Assembly: GCF_016741935.1 (NCBI RefSeq)
Contig: NZ_JAERRG010000001.1
Coordinates: 868,001-932,000, forward strand
Reading direction: 5' to 3'
Source: Streptomyces endocoffeicus
GTDB taxonomy: Bacteria > Actinomycetota > Actinomycetes > Streptomycetales > Streptomycetaceae
Length of the DNA: 64,000 bases
In this document: positions 33,168-46,100 of the stretch, one piece after another
Position numbering within the stretch: the first letter of the stretch is position 1
Layout: each line of letters starts with the position of its first letter
Position numbers and translations under genes: made by a program
The notes under the pieces: generated by a model
What the model was told of the DNA's origin: nothing
Databases searched by the model: none
What the model saw: the letters and a program-made list of their open reading frames with translations, nothing else

Positions 33168-36100
33168 TCAGCTATCGAGATCCCCGAGCATCATGTCGAT
33201 CAGGTCGTCGTCGTCCATCGCGTCGATGGAGTCCGTCTCCTTCTCCTCGGTGTCCTTCTCGTCCCGGTCCTTGCCGCTCGCCAGCTCGGTGAGCGTGTCG
33301 AGCAGACCGGCGCGGCGCAGCCGCTCCAGCGGAATCGACGCCAGAAGGGCACGGATCCTGGCCTCTTCCGGATCCAGGTCCGACTCGGCCGGGCCGTCCG
33401 TCGCCACCCGGCCGCGCAGATACTCGGCGAGCGCCGCGGGCGTGGGGTTGTCGAAGATGAGCGTGGAGGGAAGGCGGAGCCCGGTGGCCGAGTTCAGCCG
33501 GTTACGGAACTCCACGCCCGCCAGTGAGTCGAAGCCGAGGTTCTGGAAGGAGCGGTCGGGCTCGATGGACTGGGCGCCGCTGTGCCCCAGCACCATCGCC
33601 GCGCTGCCGCGCACCAGGTCGAGCAGCGCACGGTCGAGTTCGGCCCCGGACAGACCTGCCAGCTGCACCTTGGCCGACTCGGGAGCGGCCGCCTTCCCGT
33701 CGGCCGCCGCCTTGCTCCGCACCCGGACCACACCCCGCAGCAGGGTGGGGATGTCGGTCTGGCCGCTGAGCGCCGAGGTCTCCAGCCGCATCGGCACGAG
33801 CAGGGCGTCCTCGCTCGTCCCGCCGGCGTCCAGCAGACGCAGACCGCCGGCCATGGACAGGGCCGCCATGCCCTCGCGCGCCATGCGCACCATGTCCGCC
33901 TGGCTGAGCGTGCCGGTCATGCCGCCGCCCTGCTCCCACGGGCCCCAGGCCAGCGAAACGGCGGGGAGGCCGAGGGTGCGCCGGTGTGCGGCGAGCGCGT
34001 CCAGGAAGGAGTTGGCCGCGGCGTAGTTGCCCTGTCCCGGACTGCCGAACACACCGGCGACGGACGAGAACATCACGAACTCCGCCAGGTCCAGATGGCG
34101 GGTCAGCTCGTGCAGGTTCCACGCCGCGTCGACCTTCGGCTCGAAGACCGCGTCGATCCGCTTCGGCGACAGGGTGTCGATGACACCGTCGTCGAGTACG
34201 CCCGCCGCGTGCACGACCGCGGTCAGCGGGTGGTCGGCGGGTATGCCGGACAGCACCCGCTCCAGCGAGGCGCGGTCGGCCACGTCGCAGGCCGCCAGCG
34301 TCACCGACGCGCCCGCCTCGGTCAGTTCGGCCTTGAGGTCGGCCGCGCCCTCCGCGTCCGGCCCGCGCCGGGAGACCAGGACCAGGTTGCGCACTCCGCG
34401 CTCGGCCACCAGATGGCGTGCCACCTCGCTGCCCAGGCCACCGGTGCCACCGGTCACCAGCACCGAACCCTCGGGGTTCAGGGCGTGGGGCATGGTGAAC
34501 ACGTTCTTGCCGATGTGCCGGGCCTGGCTGATGTACCGCACCGCGTCCGGGGCCCGCCGCACGTCCCACGCCGTCACCGGGATGGGGTTCAGCGCGCCGC
34601 GGTCGAAGAGGGCGACCAGTTCGACCAGCATCTTCTGGACCCAGTCGTAGTCGGCCGCGACCAGGTCGTACGCCGTGTACTTCACTCCGGGGTGGTCCTG
34701 CGCGACGACCTCGGGGTCCCGCACATCGATCTTGCCCATCTCCAGGAACCGCCCGCCCCGGGGCATCAGCCGCAGGGAGGCGTCCACGAACTCGCGGGCG
34801 AGCGAGTCCAGCACCATGTCCATGCCCTGGCCGCCGGTGGCCTCCGTGAAGCGGCGCTCGAACTCCAGGTCACGCGACGAGGCGATGTGCTTCTCGTCGA
34901 ATCCCATCGCCCGCAGGGTGTCCCACTTGCCGGGGCTGGCCGTGGCGTACACCTCGGCGCCGAGGTGGCGGGCGAGTTGCACGGCCGCCATGCCCACACC
35001 GCCGGTGGCGGTGTGCACCAGGATGGTCTCGCCCTCCTGGAGGTTGCCGAGCTCCACCAGGCCGATGTAGGCCGTCAGGAAGACCACCGGCACCGACGCC
35101 GCCTGCGCGAACGTCCAGCCGCGCGGCATGGGGACGATCTGCCGCCGGTCGGCGACCGCGACCGGCCCGAACGATGCGTTGATCATGCCCATGACCCGGT
35201 CACCGGGTGCCAGGTCGGTCACTCCCGGGCCGACCTCCAGGACCACACCGGCGCCCTCGCCGCCCATCGTGGCGTGGTCGTCGGGGTACATGCCGATGGC
35301 GATCAGCGCGTCACGGAAGTTCAGACCGGCGGCGCGCACCGCGATGCGGACGTACCCGGGTGCCAGCGGCTCCTCCGCCGCCGGGTCGGGCTGAAGCGAG
35401 AGGTTGTCCAGGGTGCCGCCGCCCGTGGTGCCGAGCTTCCACGCCGAGGCGCCGGCGGGAGCCTCGAGCACCCGCCCGGCGGCGTTCCTGGCGAGCCGGG
35501 GAATCAGCCCCTGGCCCACGCGGAGCGCCACCTCGCGCTCGCCCGCCGCGATCGCGGCCGTCACCACGCCGGCGGCCGCGTCGGCCGACTCGGCGTGGCG
35601 GTCGATGTCCACCAGCTGGATCCGGCCCGGGTTCTCCGTGGCCGCCGAGCGCACCAGGCCCCAGACGGCGGCGTTGGACAGTCCGGCGACGCCCTCGCCC
35701 GGACCCGTCGCGACCGCGTCGGTGGTGACCACCACCAGCCGGGACCCGTCGAACCGGTCCTCCGCGAGCCAGGACTGCAGCAGGGCCAGCGCCCGGTGGG
35801 CCGCCTTACGAGCCGCGTCGGCGAGGTTCCCCGCGTCCGGCCCGGCGGGCTCGGCGCCACACCAGGCCCAGACCACGTCCGGCACCGCGGCACCCTCGTC
35901 GACGGCGGCGATGAGCGCGTCCACGCCGGTGTACTCGGCGTATTCGACACCGGAGGTGGTGAGCACCTCGGCCACCCGCGCCCGGTCGGCGCCGATCACC
36001 GCCATGGACGCACCGTCCACGGACCGCTTGCCGTCTCGCGCGGCGCCGAACACATCCCAGTTGGCCCGGAACAGCGTTCCGTCGCTGCCGGTGGCGCGCG

Positions 36101-39100
36101 GCCCGGACGCGAACCGTTCGGCCGCCACCTCCCGCACCACCAGCGACTCCACCGAGGCGACGGGAGCGCCCGTGGCGTCGGTCACCAGCAGCTCGACCGT
36201 GTCCTTGCCCCGCGGGCGCAGCCGCACCCGCACCCGTCCGGCGCCCACCGCGTGGAGGGTCACCCCGGTGAAGGAGAACGGCAGCGTCACGCGTCCGCTC
36301 TCGCCGCCGAAGTCGCCCATCTCCATGGCGTGCAGAGCGGCGTCGAGCAGGGCGGGGTGCAGGCCGAACCGTCCGGCTTCCTGGGCGGCCGAGTCCGGCA
36401 GCGCCACCTCGGCGTAGACGTCGCCGTCCAGCCGCCAGACCGACTCCAGCCCCTGGAAGACCGGACCATATCCGTAGCCGACCTGGGCCAGGCCCTCGTA
36501 GAAGTCCTCCATCGGCACCTGCTCGGCGCCCGGGACGGGCCACTGCAGCAGGCTGTCGGTGACCGCGGCGCCGGTGTCGGCCTCGAGGACGCCCTGGGCG
36601 TGGCGCACCCACTCCTCGCCCGGCTCGTCGCTGTCGGAGCGCGAGTACACGCCGAGGGGCCGTACGCCGGACTCGTCGGTGGGGCCGACCACGAGCTGGA
36701 CCCGGACGCCGCCCTGCTCCGGCAGCAGGAGCGGGGTCTCGAGGGTGAGTTCGCCGAGCCGTCCGGCCCCGGTCTCGGTGCCCGCGAGCAGCCCCAGCTC
36801 GACGAATCCGGTGCCGGGGAAGAGCACTCCGCCGGCCACGGCGTGGTCGGCGAGCCACGGGTGGGTCTGCAGCGACAGGCGCCCGGTCAGCACCGTGCGG
36901 TCGCCCTCGGCCAGTTCGGCGAGGCCGCCGAGCAGCGGGTGGTCCACCCTGCCGAGGCCCACGCTCCGGGCGTCGCCGGACACGGCGCCGCCCGACTCGA
37001 GCCAGTACCGCTTGTGCTGGAAGGCGTAGGTCGGCAGGGCGACCCGGCGGGCGCCACGCCCGGAGTACACCGCGTCCCAGTCCACGCCCACACCGTTCGC
37101 GTACAGCGTGGCGACCGCCTCCGCCAGCGTCTGGGCCTCGGCGCGCCCGGAGCGGGCCAGGGGCACGAAGGCCGCGTCGGCGTCGATGGCGTCCAGGCAG
37201 TCCTGGCCCATCGCGGTCAGCACGGCGTCGGGGCCGAGCTCCACACAGGTCGTCACGCCCTGGTCGGCGAGCTGCCGCATGCCGTCGTCGAAGCGGACCG
37301 CCTCCCGAACGTGGCGGACCCAGTACTCGGAGGTGGCCAGTTCGGCACCCGCCACCTCGCCGCTGACGTTGGAGATGACCGGGATCGCCGGGGCCGAGTA
37401 CTCCAGGCAGGCGGCGATCTGGCCGAACTCCTCCAGCATGGCGTCCATCCGGGGGGAGTGGAACGCGTGGCTCACCCGCAGCCGCTTGGTCTTGCGGCCC
37501 TGGGCCTCCCAGTGGCCGGCGAGTTCGAGCACCGCGTCCTCGTCGCCGGAGAGCACCACCGAGGTGGGGCCGTTGAGCGCCGCCAGCGACACCTGGTCCT
37601 CGCGGCCCTCCAGGCTCTCGACCACCTCCTGCTCGGACGCCTGGACGGCCACCATGGCGCCGCCCTCGGGCAGTTCCTGCATCAGCCGTCCACGGGCGGC
37701 CACCAGGGCGCACGCGTCCTCCAGGGACAGCACCCCGGCGACGTGGGCCGCGGCGATCTCGCCCACCGAGTGCCCCATCAGGAAGTCGGGGCGCACGCCC
37801 CAGGACTCCAGCAGGCGGAACAGGGCCACCTCGAAGGCGAACAGCCCGGCCTGGGTGAACATCGTCCGGTTGAGCTCGTCACCGGTCGCGGCCGCGTCGT
37901 CGTCCTCCGGGCCGAAGACCACGTCGAGCACGGAGGTGCCGAGGCGCACCTCGAGGTAGTCACACGCCTCGTCGAATACGTCGGCGAAGACCGGGTAGGT
38001 CTCGTAGAGCTCGCGGCCCATGCCCAGCCGCTGAGCGCCCTGACCGGTGAACAGGAACGCCACGCGCTGTGCCGTGGACCTGCCCAGCACCAGGCCCGGC
38101 GAGTCGGTCTCCTCGGCGAGCGCCGCGAGGCCGCGCAGCAGCCCCTCGCGGTCGGAGGCCACCACCACGCCACGGTGCTCAAGCGCGGCACGCGTCATGG
38201 CGGACGACCATCCGACGTCGACCGGCCGCGCGTCGGGGTGACGCACCACATGCTCGCGCAGCCGCGCGGCCTGCGCCCGCAGCGCCTCCTCGCTCCTGGC
38301 GGACACCAGCCACGACACCGGCTGGGAGGCCGTGTCCGCGTCGGTGTCGTCGTCCGTGGCGGGGGCGAGATCCTGCGGCGGGGCCTGCTCGATGATGGCG
38401 TGGGCGTTGGTGCCGCTCATGCCGAACGAGGAGACACCGGCACGGCGTGGCCGCCCGGTCTCCGGCCAGGCGCGCTGCTCGGCGAGCAGTGCCACGCCGC
38501 CCGACGACCAGTCCACGTGCGGGGTGGGCACCTCCACGTGCAGCGTCTTGGGCAGGACGCCGTGGCGCATGGCCATCACCATCTTGATGACCGCGCCCGC
38601 ACCGGCCGCCGCCTGGGTGTGGCCGATGTTCGACTTGAGGGAGCCCAGCCACACCGGCTGCCCCTCCGGGCGGCTCTCGCCGTAGGTGGCGATCAGCGCC
38701 TGCGCCTCGATGGGGTCGCCGAGCGAGGTTCCGGTGCCGTGCGCCTCGATCACGTCGATCTGGTCCGCGGCCAGTTCGGCGTTGGCCAGCGCCTGGCGGA
38801 TGACACGCTGCTGGGAGCGGCCGTTGGGGGCCGTCAGACCGTTGCTCGCGCCGTCCTGGTTGACGGCGGTGCCGCGCACGATCGCCAGCACCTCGTGGCC
38901 GTTGCGCCGGGCGTCCGAGAGCCGCTCCACCAGGAGGACGCCGACGCCCTCGGCCCATGACGTGCCGTCGGCCTCGGCGCCGAACGCCTTGCAGCGCCCG
39001 TTGGAGGAGAGTCCGCGCTGGCGGCTGAAGAGGATGAAGTCACCCGGGGTGGGCATCGTGGCGACACCGGTGGCGAGCGCCAGATCGCATTCGCCCTGGC

Positions 39101-40076
39101 GCAGCGAGTGCGCCGCCTGGTGCAGGGAGACCAGCGACGAGGAGCACGCGGTGTCCACGGTCCACGCCGGGCCCTCGAAGCCGAAGGTGTAGGCGATGCG
39201 CCCGGAGGCGACGCTGCCCGCGATGCCGGTCAGCGCGTAGCCCTCGAGGCCGCTCTTGGTGCTCTGCAGGTGGGGACCGTAGTCGTGGTGCTCCGCGCCG
39301 GTGAACACGGCGGTCCTGCTCCCCCGCAGCTTGGTCACATCGATGCCGGCCCGCTCGAAGACCTCCCAGCTGGTCTCCAGCAGCAGCCGCTGCTGCGGGT
39401 CCATGGAGAGGGCCTCACGCGGCGATATGCCGAAGAACTCGGCGTCGAACTCGGGGGCGTCGTGGATGAACCCGCCCTCGGTCGCGTAGCTGGTGCCGGG
39501 CTGGTCCGGGTCCGGGCTGTAGAGCGCCTCCAGGTCCCAGCCCCGGTCGGTGGGGAACGGGGTGATGGCGTCCACGCCCTCGGAGACGACCTTCCACAGG
39601 TCCTCGGGGCTGTTGACGCCGCCGGGGAAACGGCAGCTCATCCCGACGATCGCGATGGGGTCGTCCGAGCCCACGACGGCACGCGCGGGGGCGGTGTCGT
39701 CCGTGGCCACGGGGAAGATCTGCCGGTGGAGGTGGTCCACCAGTTCGCTGGGCGTCGGGAAGTCGTAGGCGAGCGACACCTCGAGCGTGAGCCCGGTGGC
39801 CGCCACCAGTCCGCGGTGCAGATTGACCGCCGCGAGCGAGTCCAGCCCCAGGTCGAGGAAGGAGCTCTCGGCGTCGAGCGTGCGCGGCGACTCGGACCGC
39901 AGCGCCGCGGCGACGTGTGCGCGTACCAGGTCGAACAGGACCCTGCGCTGTTCGAGGTCCGGCAGTTCCCTGAAATCCGGACCGAGTGACGGCAGTTCGG
40001 GACCCTCGTCACGATCCGGCCCAGTCTGCGCGATCGACTCTCCCGAGTCGCTGGACCCGTTCAACATGGTGCTCAC
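33168..40076 (-). CDS. Type I PKS D: loading ACP plus fully reducing module 1
   Basis: Multifunctional enzyme of 2302 residues with order ACP-KS-AT-DH-ER-KR-ACP. The first ACP has its Ser at codon 39839-39837 (LGLDSL) and stands at the very N-terminus without a loading AT or KSQ. The KS has Cys at 39146-39144 and HGTGT. The AT has GHSVG (Ser 37769-37767) and HAFH, predicting malonyl-CoA. The DH keeps HxxxGxxxxP (His 36845-36843) and DxxxH. The ER occupies about 35450-34560 with an intact NADPH motif (TGGVGM). The KR has TGGTGGLG and the LDD of B-type enzymes. The second ACP has its Ser at 33527-33525, followed by a C-terminal docking tail ending [10 protein letters not shown]. It should start the chain and add one fully reduced C2 unit. 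Start GTG 40076 (AGGAG upstream) or ATG 40067. Confidence 0.93.
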   Translation of the reverse strand: MSTMLNGSSDSGESIAQTGPDRDEGPELPSLGPDFRELPDLEQRRVLFDLVRAHVAAALRSESPRTLDAESSFLDLGLDSLAAVNLHRGLVAATGLTLEVSLAYDFPTPSELVDHLHRQIFPVATDDTAPARAVVGSDDPIAIVGMSCRFPGGVNSPEDLWKVVSEGVDAITPFPTDRGWDLEALYSPDPDQPGTSYATEGGFIHDAPEFDAEFFGISPREALSMDPQQRLLLETSWEVFERAGIDVTKLRGSRTAVFTGAEHHDYGPHLQSTKSGLEGYALTGIAGSVASGRIAYTFGFEGPAWTVDTACSSSLVSLHQAAHSLRQGECDLALATGVATMPTPGDFILFSRQRGLSSNGRCKAFGAEADGTSWAEGVGVLLVERLSDARRNGHEVLAIVRGTAVNQDGASNGLTAPNGRSQQRVIRQALANAELAADQIDVIEAHGTGTSLGDPIEAQALIATYGESRPEGQPVWLGSLKSNIGHTQAAAGAGAVIKMVMAMRHGVLPKTLHVEVPTPHVDWSSGGVALLAEQRAWPETGRPRRAGVSSFGMSGTNAHAIIEQAPPQDLAPATDDDTDADTASQPVSWLVSARSEEALRAQAARLREHVVRHPDARPVDVGWSSAMTRAALEHRGVVVASDREGLLRGLAALAEETDSPGLVLGRSTAQRVAFLFTGQGAQRLGMGRELYETYPVFADVFDEACDYLEVRLGTSVLDVVFGPEDDDAAATGDELNRTMFTQAGLFAFEVALFRLLESWGVRPDFLMGHSVGEIAAAHVAGVLSLEDACALVAARGRLMQELPEGGAMVAVQASEQEVVESLEGREDQVSLAALNGPTSVVLSGDEDAVLELAGHWEAQGRKTKRLRVSHAFHSPRMDAMLEEFGQIAACLEYSAPAIPVISNVSGEVAGAELATSEYWVRHVREAVRFDDGMRQLADQGVTTCVELGPDAVLTAMGQDCLDAIDADAAFVPLARSGRAEAQTLAEAVATLYANGVGVDWDAVYSGRGARRVALPTYAFQHKRYWLESGGAVSGDARSVGLGRVDHPLLGGLAELAEGDRTVLTGRLSLQTHPWLADHAVAGGVLFPGTGFVELGLLAGTETGAGRLGELTLETPLLLPEQGGVRVQLVVGPTDESGVRPLGVYSRSDSDEPGEEWVRHAQGVLEADTGAAVTDSLLQWPVPGAEQVPMEDFYEGLAQVGYGYGPVFQGLESVWRLDGDVYAEVALPDSAAQEAGRFGLHPALLDAALHAMEMGDFGGESGRVTLPFSFTGVTLHAVGAGRVRVRLRPRGKDTVELLVTDATGAPVASVESLVVREVAAERFASGPRATGSDGTLFRANWDVFGAARDGKRSVDGASMAVIGADRARVAEVLTTSGVEYAEYTGVDALIAAVDEGAAVPDVVWAWCGAEPAGPDAGNLADAARKAAHRALALLQSWLAEDRFDGSRLVVVTTDAVATGPGEGVAGLSNAAVWGLVRSAATENPGRIQLVDIDRHAESADAAAGVVTAAIAAGEREVALRVGQGLIPRLARNAAGRVLEAPAGASAWKLGTTGGGTLDNLSLQPDPAAEEPLAPGYVRIAVRAAGLNFRDALIAIGMYPDDHATMGGEGAGVVLEVGPGVTDLAPGDRVMGMINASFGPVAVADRRQIVPMPRGWTFAQAASVPVVFLTAYIGLVELGNLQEGETILVHTATGGVGMAAVQLARHLGAEVYATASPGKWDTLRAMGFDEKHIASSRDLEFERRFTEATGGQGMDMVLDSLAREFVDASLRLMPRGGRFLEMGKIDVRDPEVVAQDHPGVKYTAYDLVAADYDWVQKMLVELVALFDRGALNPIPVTAWDVRRAPDAVRYISQARHIGKNVFTMPHALNPEGSVLVTGGTGGLGSEVARHLVAERGVRNLVLVSRRGPDAEGAADLKAELTEAGASVTLAACDVADRASLERVLSGIPADHPLTAVVHAAGVLDDGVIDTLSPKRIDAVFEPKVDAAWNLHELTRHLDLAEFVMFSSVAGVFGSPGQGNYAAANSFLDALAAHRRTLGLPAVSLAWGPWEQGGGMTGTLSQADMVRMAREGMAALSMAGGLRLLDAGGTSEDALLVPMRLETSALSGQTDIPTLLRGVVRVRSKAAADGKAAAPESAKVQLAGLSGAELDRALLDLVRGSAAMVLGHSGAQSIEPDRSFQNLGFDSLAGVEFRNRLNSATGLRLPSTLIFDNPTPAALAEYLRGRVATDGPAESDLDPEEARIRALLASIPLERLRRAGLLDTLTELASGKDRDEKDTEEKETDSIDAMDDDDLIDMMLGDLDS

Positions 40077-40146
40077 CTAACTCCTGCCTTAAGGAAGACC
40101 CTGCGTCAAAGCTGTGTGTGCCGCGCCGACCGCGGCTTCGGCGTGG

Positions 40147-40182
40147 GCGCCCGCCCGGCATTCATCGGTGCCGGGCGGGCGC
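40147..40182. terminator. Hairpin between PKS C and PKS D
   Basis: GCGCCCGCCCGGCA (40147-40160) pairs perfectly with 40169-40182 over an 8-base loop, a few bases after the PKS C stop on the minus strand. Confidence 0.8.
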
Positions 40183-40189
40183 GTGGCCG

Positions 40190-43100
40190 CTAAAGGTTGG
40201 CCACCCAGTCCTCGACGGCCTGGGCGGTGGTGTCCGCGTGCTTCTCCATCATGCTGAAGTGGTTTCCGGGCACGTCGACGGTGGAATCGGCGGGCCAGTC
40301 CGCCTGCCAGTTCTGCGCCGCCGAGTCCGGGTCCGTCCGCAGCACCGTCTCGGTCGCACGAACGTGGAGACTGGGGACCGAGATCTCCGGCGGCTGCCAC
40401 AGCGCCAACAGATGCGAGTACCAGCCCATGGCGGACATCCGGACGCCCTCCATGGAGACGAGCTCGTCCCGCTCGTACATTTCGCCCACCCAGGCGTCCT
40501 CGAATTGGCCGAGCTTCGTGGTGTCCGGACGGTAGGTGTCCAGCAGGACGACTCCGGCGGCCGGTGTGCCCTCGCGCTCCATGGCGGCGGCCACCGAGTG
40601 GGCGAACATCCCCCCGGCCGAGGAGCCGCACAGTACGACCGGGTCGCCTTCGGCATACTCGGCGACGACCCGCGCCTGCAAGCGGAACAGCGCGTCCAGA
40701 GTAGCCGCAAGGCGCTCACCCTGGACGGACCCCACGGTGCCGAGGGCCGCCACGTCCCGGTTGCCACGGAACAGCGCGGCGAACCGCGCGTACTGGTGAA
40801 CGCCGCCCAGGGCGACGTGGGAGGCGAAGCACATCAGCCGGGGACGCCCAGGGCCCCGGGAGAGCCGCGCGGGCCTGATGTTCCCCTCGAAGTCGGCCGG
40901 GTCCTCGAAGGTCGGACGGATCCGCGCCGCGTTCACCAGCAGATCCATGCCGAGCTTGTGCTTGCCCTGCTCCGCCGCCTGCCGGTAGAGAGCGCCGAGG
41001 GTGTCGGACGCGTCCGCCTGCGGCGCCGGGGGAACGGGCGCGGCCACGGGCGCGGCGACCGGAACGGCCGGGCCGGGCCGCTCCTGGACCTGGCGGGCGG
41101 CGGGACCGGACGCGGCCTCGGCCGCGAGCCGGGGCCGCAGATGAGCCACCATCTCGCCCGGGCTCGGGTAGTCGAAGACGACAGTGGTGTTCAGCCGGAG
41201 GCCGGTGATGGCGGCGAGCTGGTTACGGAATTCGACCGCGGAAGTGGAGTTGAAGCCCATCTCCATGAACTCGTGGTCGGTGTCGATGTCATTGGGCGAT
41301 GCGAACCCGAGCACGGCGGCGGCCACGGTACGCACCACTTCGAGAAGCACCTCGTCCGTCCCGGCCTCCGACAGCCCGGCCAGCTGCTGCCGCAGCTGGG
41401 TGGACTGGTCCACCTCGGACTTCGCCGTCCGGGCCGCTCGGCGGACGGGGGAATCCGGGACGAGGGAGCGGAACACGGTGGGCAGCGCGGCGCCCTGGGC
41501 GCGCAGCGCGCCCAGGTCCAGCCGGGCGGGAACCACCACGGCCGTGTCGGAGATGACACCCGCGTCGAAGAGCTCCATACCCTCCGCGGCGGAGAGCGGT
41601 GCCAGAGCGGTGCCCGCCGCATCGTCCCGCCCGGGCGGTGTCACGCCGCTGTCCTGGGCCCACCGGCCCCACGCCAGCGAGACACCGGGCAGTCCTCGAG
41701 TGCGACGCCACGACGCGAGGCCGTCCAGGAACACGTTCGCCGCGGCGTAGTTGCTCTGCCCGGCCGCGCCGAGCAGACCCGCGGTCGACGAGAACAGCAC
41801 GAACGCCGACAGGTCCATGTCCGCGGTCAGCTCATGCAGATTCCAGGCCGCGTCCGCCTTCGCCCGCAGTACCGCGGTCGCCCGCTCGCGGGTCAGCGAT
41901 GCGAACGGCCCGTCGTCGAGCACCTCGTCCGCATGCACCACGGCGCTCAACGCGAGTTCCGCGGGCAGTTCCGCCAACACCGCGGCCAGCGCCGCACGGT
42001 CCGCGGCGTCACCCGTCGTGACGGCCACCTGGGCGCCCGCGGCCTCCAGTTCGGCCCGCAACGCGGCCGCACCGCCCGTCTCCGCACCACTGCGGGACAG
42101 CAGCACGAGCTTCTTGACACCGTGCCGGGCCACCAGGTGCCGGGCCACCAAACCGCCCAGGGCACCCGTGCCCTCCGTCACCAGCACGGCACCGGAACCG
42201 AACACCCCCGGCTCGGGAGCGTCGCCCGCGGGCAGGGAGCGGGCCAGCCGCGGCAGGCGGACCTCGCCCGAACGCACCACCAGCTGCTCCTCACGAGTGG
42301 CCAGCACCCCCGCGAGAAGTGCCACCGCACGCTCGACATCATCCGTGTCGACAAGCACCAGCCGTCCCGGGTGCTCCGCCTGCGCCGACCGCACCAAGCC
42401 CCATGCGCTCGCGGCCGCCAGATCCGTCACACCGTCGCCGGTGTCAACGGCGCCCTGTGTCAGCACCACCAGCGGAGTGTCCGCGAACCGGTCGTCCGCC
42501 ACCCACGACTGAACGGTCTCCAGCACCTCGCCGACCCGGGTGTGAACCTGGTCCACCACGGCGGGGCCGTCGGAGGCCACCGGCAGGACCACCATTCCGG
42601 GCATGTTCGTGCCCGCCGCCACGGTGTCACTCAGCGCCGCGGGGTCCGTGTACACGTCGGCGGGGAAGAAGCCCGCCGCCTCCAGGGCGTCGCCCACGCC
42701 GAGGCAGTCGTCGACCAGCACCGCCCACCAGCCGGGCGCCACGCCCTCGGCGGGCTGCGCGGCGTCCGCCGTCCACTCCATGCGCAACAACGCGTCACCG
42801 GCCGTCCGGCCCACCTGTCGCAACGCGGCGGCCTGCACGGGCCGGAGAACGAGGGAATCGACGGAGGCCACCGGTCGGCCGGAGGTGTCGGCGATGGCCA
42901 GCGACACGGCCTGCCGACCGTCCGGGATGATCCGGACACGCAGCGCCCCGGCACCGACGGCCTCCAGGGAGAATCCCCGCCACGAGAACGGCATCAGAGT
43001 CCCCGCGCTCGGCGCGTCGTCACCTCCGCGCAGCGCGTTGTTCGCGCCGATCGCCTGGAGGGCCGCGTCGAACAGGGCCGGGTGCAGACCGAAGTACTTC

Positions 43101-46100
43101 GCGATGCCGCGCTGATCCTCGGGCAGCTCCACGTCGGCGAACACCGCGTCGCCGCGCTTCCAGGCGCGCCGCAGCCCGCGGTACGCGGGACCGTAGTGCA
43201 GCCCGTACTCCTCGGCGTGCTCGTAGCCGCCGGAGACGTCGACGGGCTTGGCCCCGGAGGGCGGCCACTTCGCGAAGTCGAAGGAGGCCGCCGGGGCGGG
43301 CGGCGTGAGCACACCGTGAGCGTGCCGCACCCACGGCTGCTCGAGGTCGGCCTCGTCGTCGGCCGGCTCCACCCGTGAGTACACGCTGACGTCGCGATGG
43401 CCCAGGGCGTCGGCCTCCCCCACCTCGACCTGGATCTGCACCCCTCCGCGCTCGGGCATCGCCAAGGGCGCCTCCAGCACGAGCTCTTCGACGCGGCCGC
43501 ACCCGACCTGGTCCCCCGCTTGTGCGGCCATCTCCGGGAAGGCCGTCCCCGGCACCAGCGCCACGCCCTGCACCGCGTGGTCGGCGAGCCAGGGGTTCGT
43601 GGCCAGCGACAGCCGCCCGCTGAGCAGCACTCCGCCGCCGCCCGCCAGCGAGACCGCGGCGCTCAGCAGGGGGTGCGCCACCGCCCTGAGGCCCACCGAT
43701 CCCACGTCGCCGACGGCTCCAGCCGAGTCCAGCCAGTAGCGCTGGCGCTGGAAGGCGTAAGTCGGCACGTCGACCCGGTGGGCGCCATGGCCTTCGAGCG
43801 CCTTCCGCCAGTCGACTCCGACGCCGCTGACGTGGAGTTCGGCGGCGGAGGTCAGGAACCGCTCGGGCCCGCCCTCATCCCTGCGCAGTGTGTCCACGAC
43901 CACCGCCCGCGCCTCGGCGGCCTCCACCGTCCGCCGCACCGGCCGGGCCACCACCGGATGGGGGCTCACCTCGATGAACACGGTGTGCCCCGCATCGAGC
44001 AAACGACGAGTCGTGGACTCCAGCTCCACGGTCTGCCGCAGGTTGCGGAACCAGTACTCCGCGTCCAGGCCGGCCGTGTCCACCACTTCACCGGAGACCG
44101 TCGAGTAGAACGGCACCTTCGAGGAGCGCGGCTCGATGTCGACCAGGACCTTCAGCAGCTCCTCGCGGATCTCCTCCACGTGGGCGGAGTGCGAGGCGTA
44201 GTCCACCGGAACGCGATGAACCTCGACCTTCTCGTCCTCCAGCCGCGCCACCATCTCATCCAGCGCACCCGGGTCACCGGAGACCACGACGGAACCGGGG
44301 CCATCGACCGCGGCGACCGAGATCGCGCCATCCCAGGCGGCGATGCACTCCTTGGCCTCGTCCGCCGACAGGCCGACCGACACCATGCCACCACGACCCG
44401 CAAGGCCCCTCGCGATCGCCTGCGACCGCAAGGTCACCACCTTCGCGGCGTCCTCCAGCGACAGCGCACCCGCGACACACGCCGCGGCGATCTCACCCTG
44501 GCCGTGACCCATCACGGCATCGGGCTCGACGCCCACCGAACGCCACAGCTTCGCCAGCGACACCATCACCGCGAACAGCACCGGCTGAACGACATCCACC
44601 CGGTCAAAACCAGGGGCACCGTCAACCCCACGCAGCACATCCGTCAGCGACCAGTCCACATACGCCGACAGAGCCGACTCACACTCGCCGATCGCCTCCG
44701 CGAAGACCGGCGAGGACTCCAGCAGCCCCACCGCCATACCGGCCCACTGCGCCCCCTCGCTCGGGAACACGAAGGCCGTCCTGCGCCCCTTCGCCGCCCG
44801 CCCGTTGACCACGCCCTGGGCCACCTCGCCCTGGGCCACGGCCCGCAGGCCGCGCAGCAGGCTTTCGCGGTCCTCGCCGATCACGGCGGCGCGGTGCTCG
44901 AACGCCGAACGGGACACCGCCAGGGAGTAGCCGATGTCCGCTACGGACGCCGCCGTGGAATCGTCGCCCTCGGCAGGGCCTCCGACCGTCAGATGGGCGT
45001 ACAGCCGCTCGGCCTGCGCCCGCAGCGCGGCCTCGCTCTTGCCGGAGACCAGCCATGGCACGACGGAGGAGGCGAGGGGGCGGGGAGCCTCGGCCTCGGA
45101 GCCGGCCGACTCCGGTTCCCCGGCTTCGGTGGCCTGCTCGATGATGGTGTGCGCGTTGGTGCCGCTGATGCCGAAGGAGGAGATCCCCGCCCGGCGGGGC
45201 CGGCTCGTCTCCGGCCAGGGCCGGGCCTCGGTCAGCAGCTCCACGGCCCCCGCCGACCAGTCCACATGCGGGGTCGGCTCGTCCACGTGCAGCGTCTTCG
45301 GCAGGACGCCGTGCCGCATGGCCATCACCATCTTGATGATGCCCGCGACACCCGCCGCCGCCTGTGCGTGCCCGATGTTGGACTTGATGGATCCCAGCCA
45401 CAGCGGCCGGTCCTCCGGCCGGTCCTGGCCGTAGCACGCGATCAGCGCCTCCGCCTCGATCGGGTCCCCCAGTGAGGTGCCCGTGCCGAACGCCTCCACC
45501 ACGTCGATCTCGTCCGGGGTGAGTCCCGCGTTGTCGAGCGCCTGACGGATCACCCTGCGCTGCGACGTGCCGTTGGGGGCGGTGAGGCCATTGCTGGCAC
45601 CGTCCTGGTTCACCGCGGAGCCGCGCACCACGGCCAGTACCGGGTGGCCGTGGCGGCGGGCGTCGGACAGCCGCTCCACCAGCAGCACGCCGACGCCCTC
45701 GGACCAGTTGGTGCCGTCCGCGGCCGCCGCGAAGGGCTTGCAGCGGCCGTCGGACGAGAGTCCTCCCTGACGGCTGAACGCGGTGAACGCCTCAGGGCCG
45801 GCCATCACGGTGACGCCGCCGGCCAGGGCGAAGTCGCACTCGCCCTGGCGCAGCGCCTGCGCGGCCAGGTGCAGGGTCACCAGGGACGACGAGCACGCCG
45901 TGTCCACCGTCACCGCGGGGCCCTCGAGACCGAGGACGTAGGAGACCCGGCCGGAGGTGACGGAGGAAAGCCGCCCCGTCACCAGATAGCCCTCGGCCTC
46001 TTCCGCCTCGATCGGGCCGGCCGCGCCGTATCCCTGGAAGGCGGCGCCCATGAACACGCCGCCGGTGGTGCCCTTGACGGACTGCGGGTCGATACCCGCC

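Noticed and set aside
33582..38960. Very long open frame on the + strand opposite PKS D
   Set aside because: It is antisense to a complete multidomain PKS, has no recognisable domain and is rich in Arg, His and Gly, as expected from the complement of GC-rich coding DNA.
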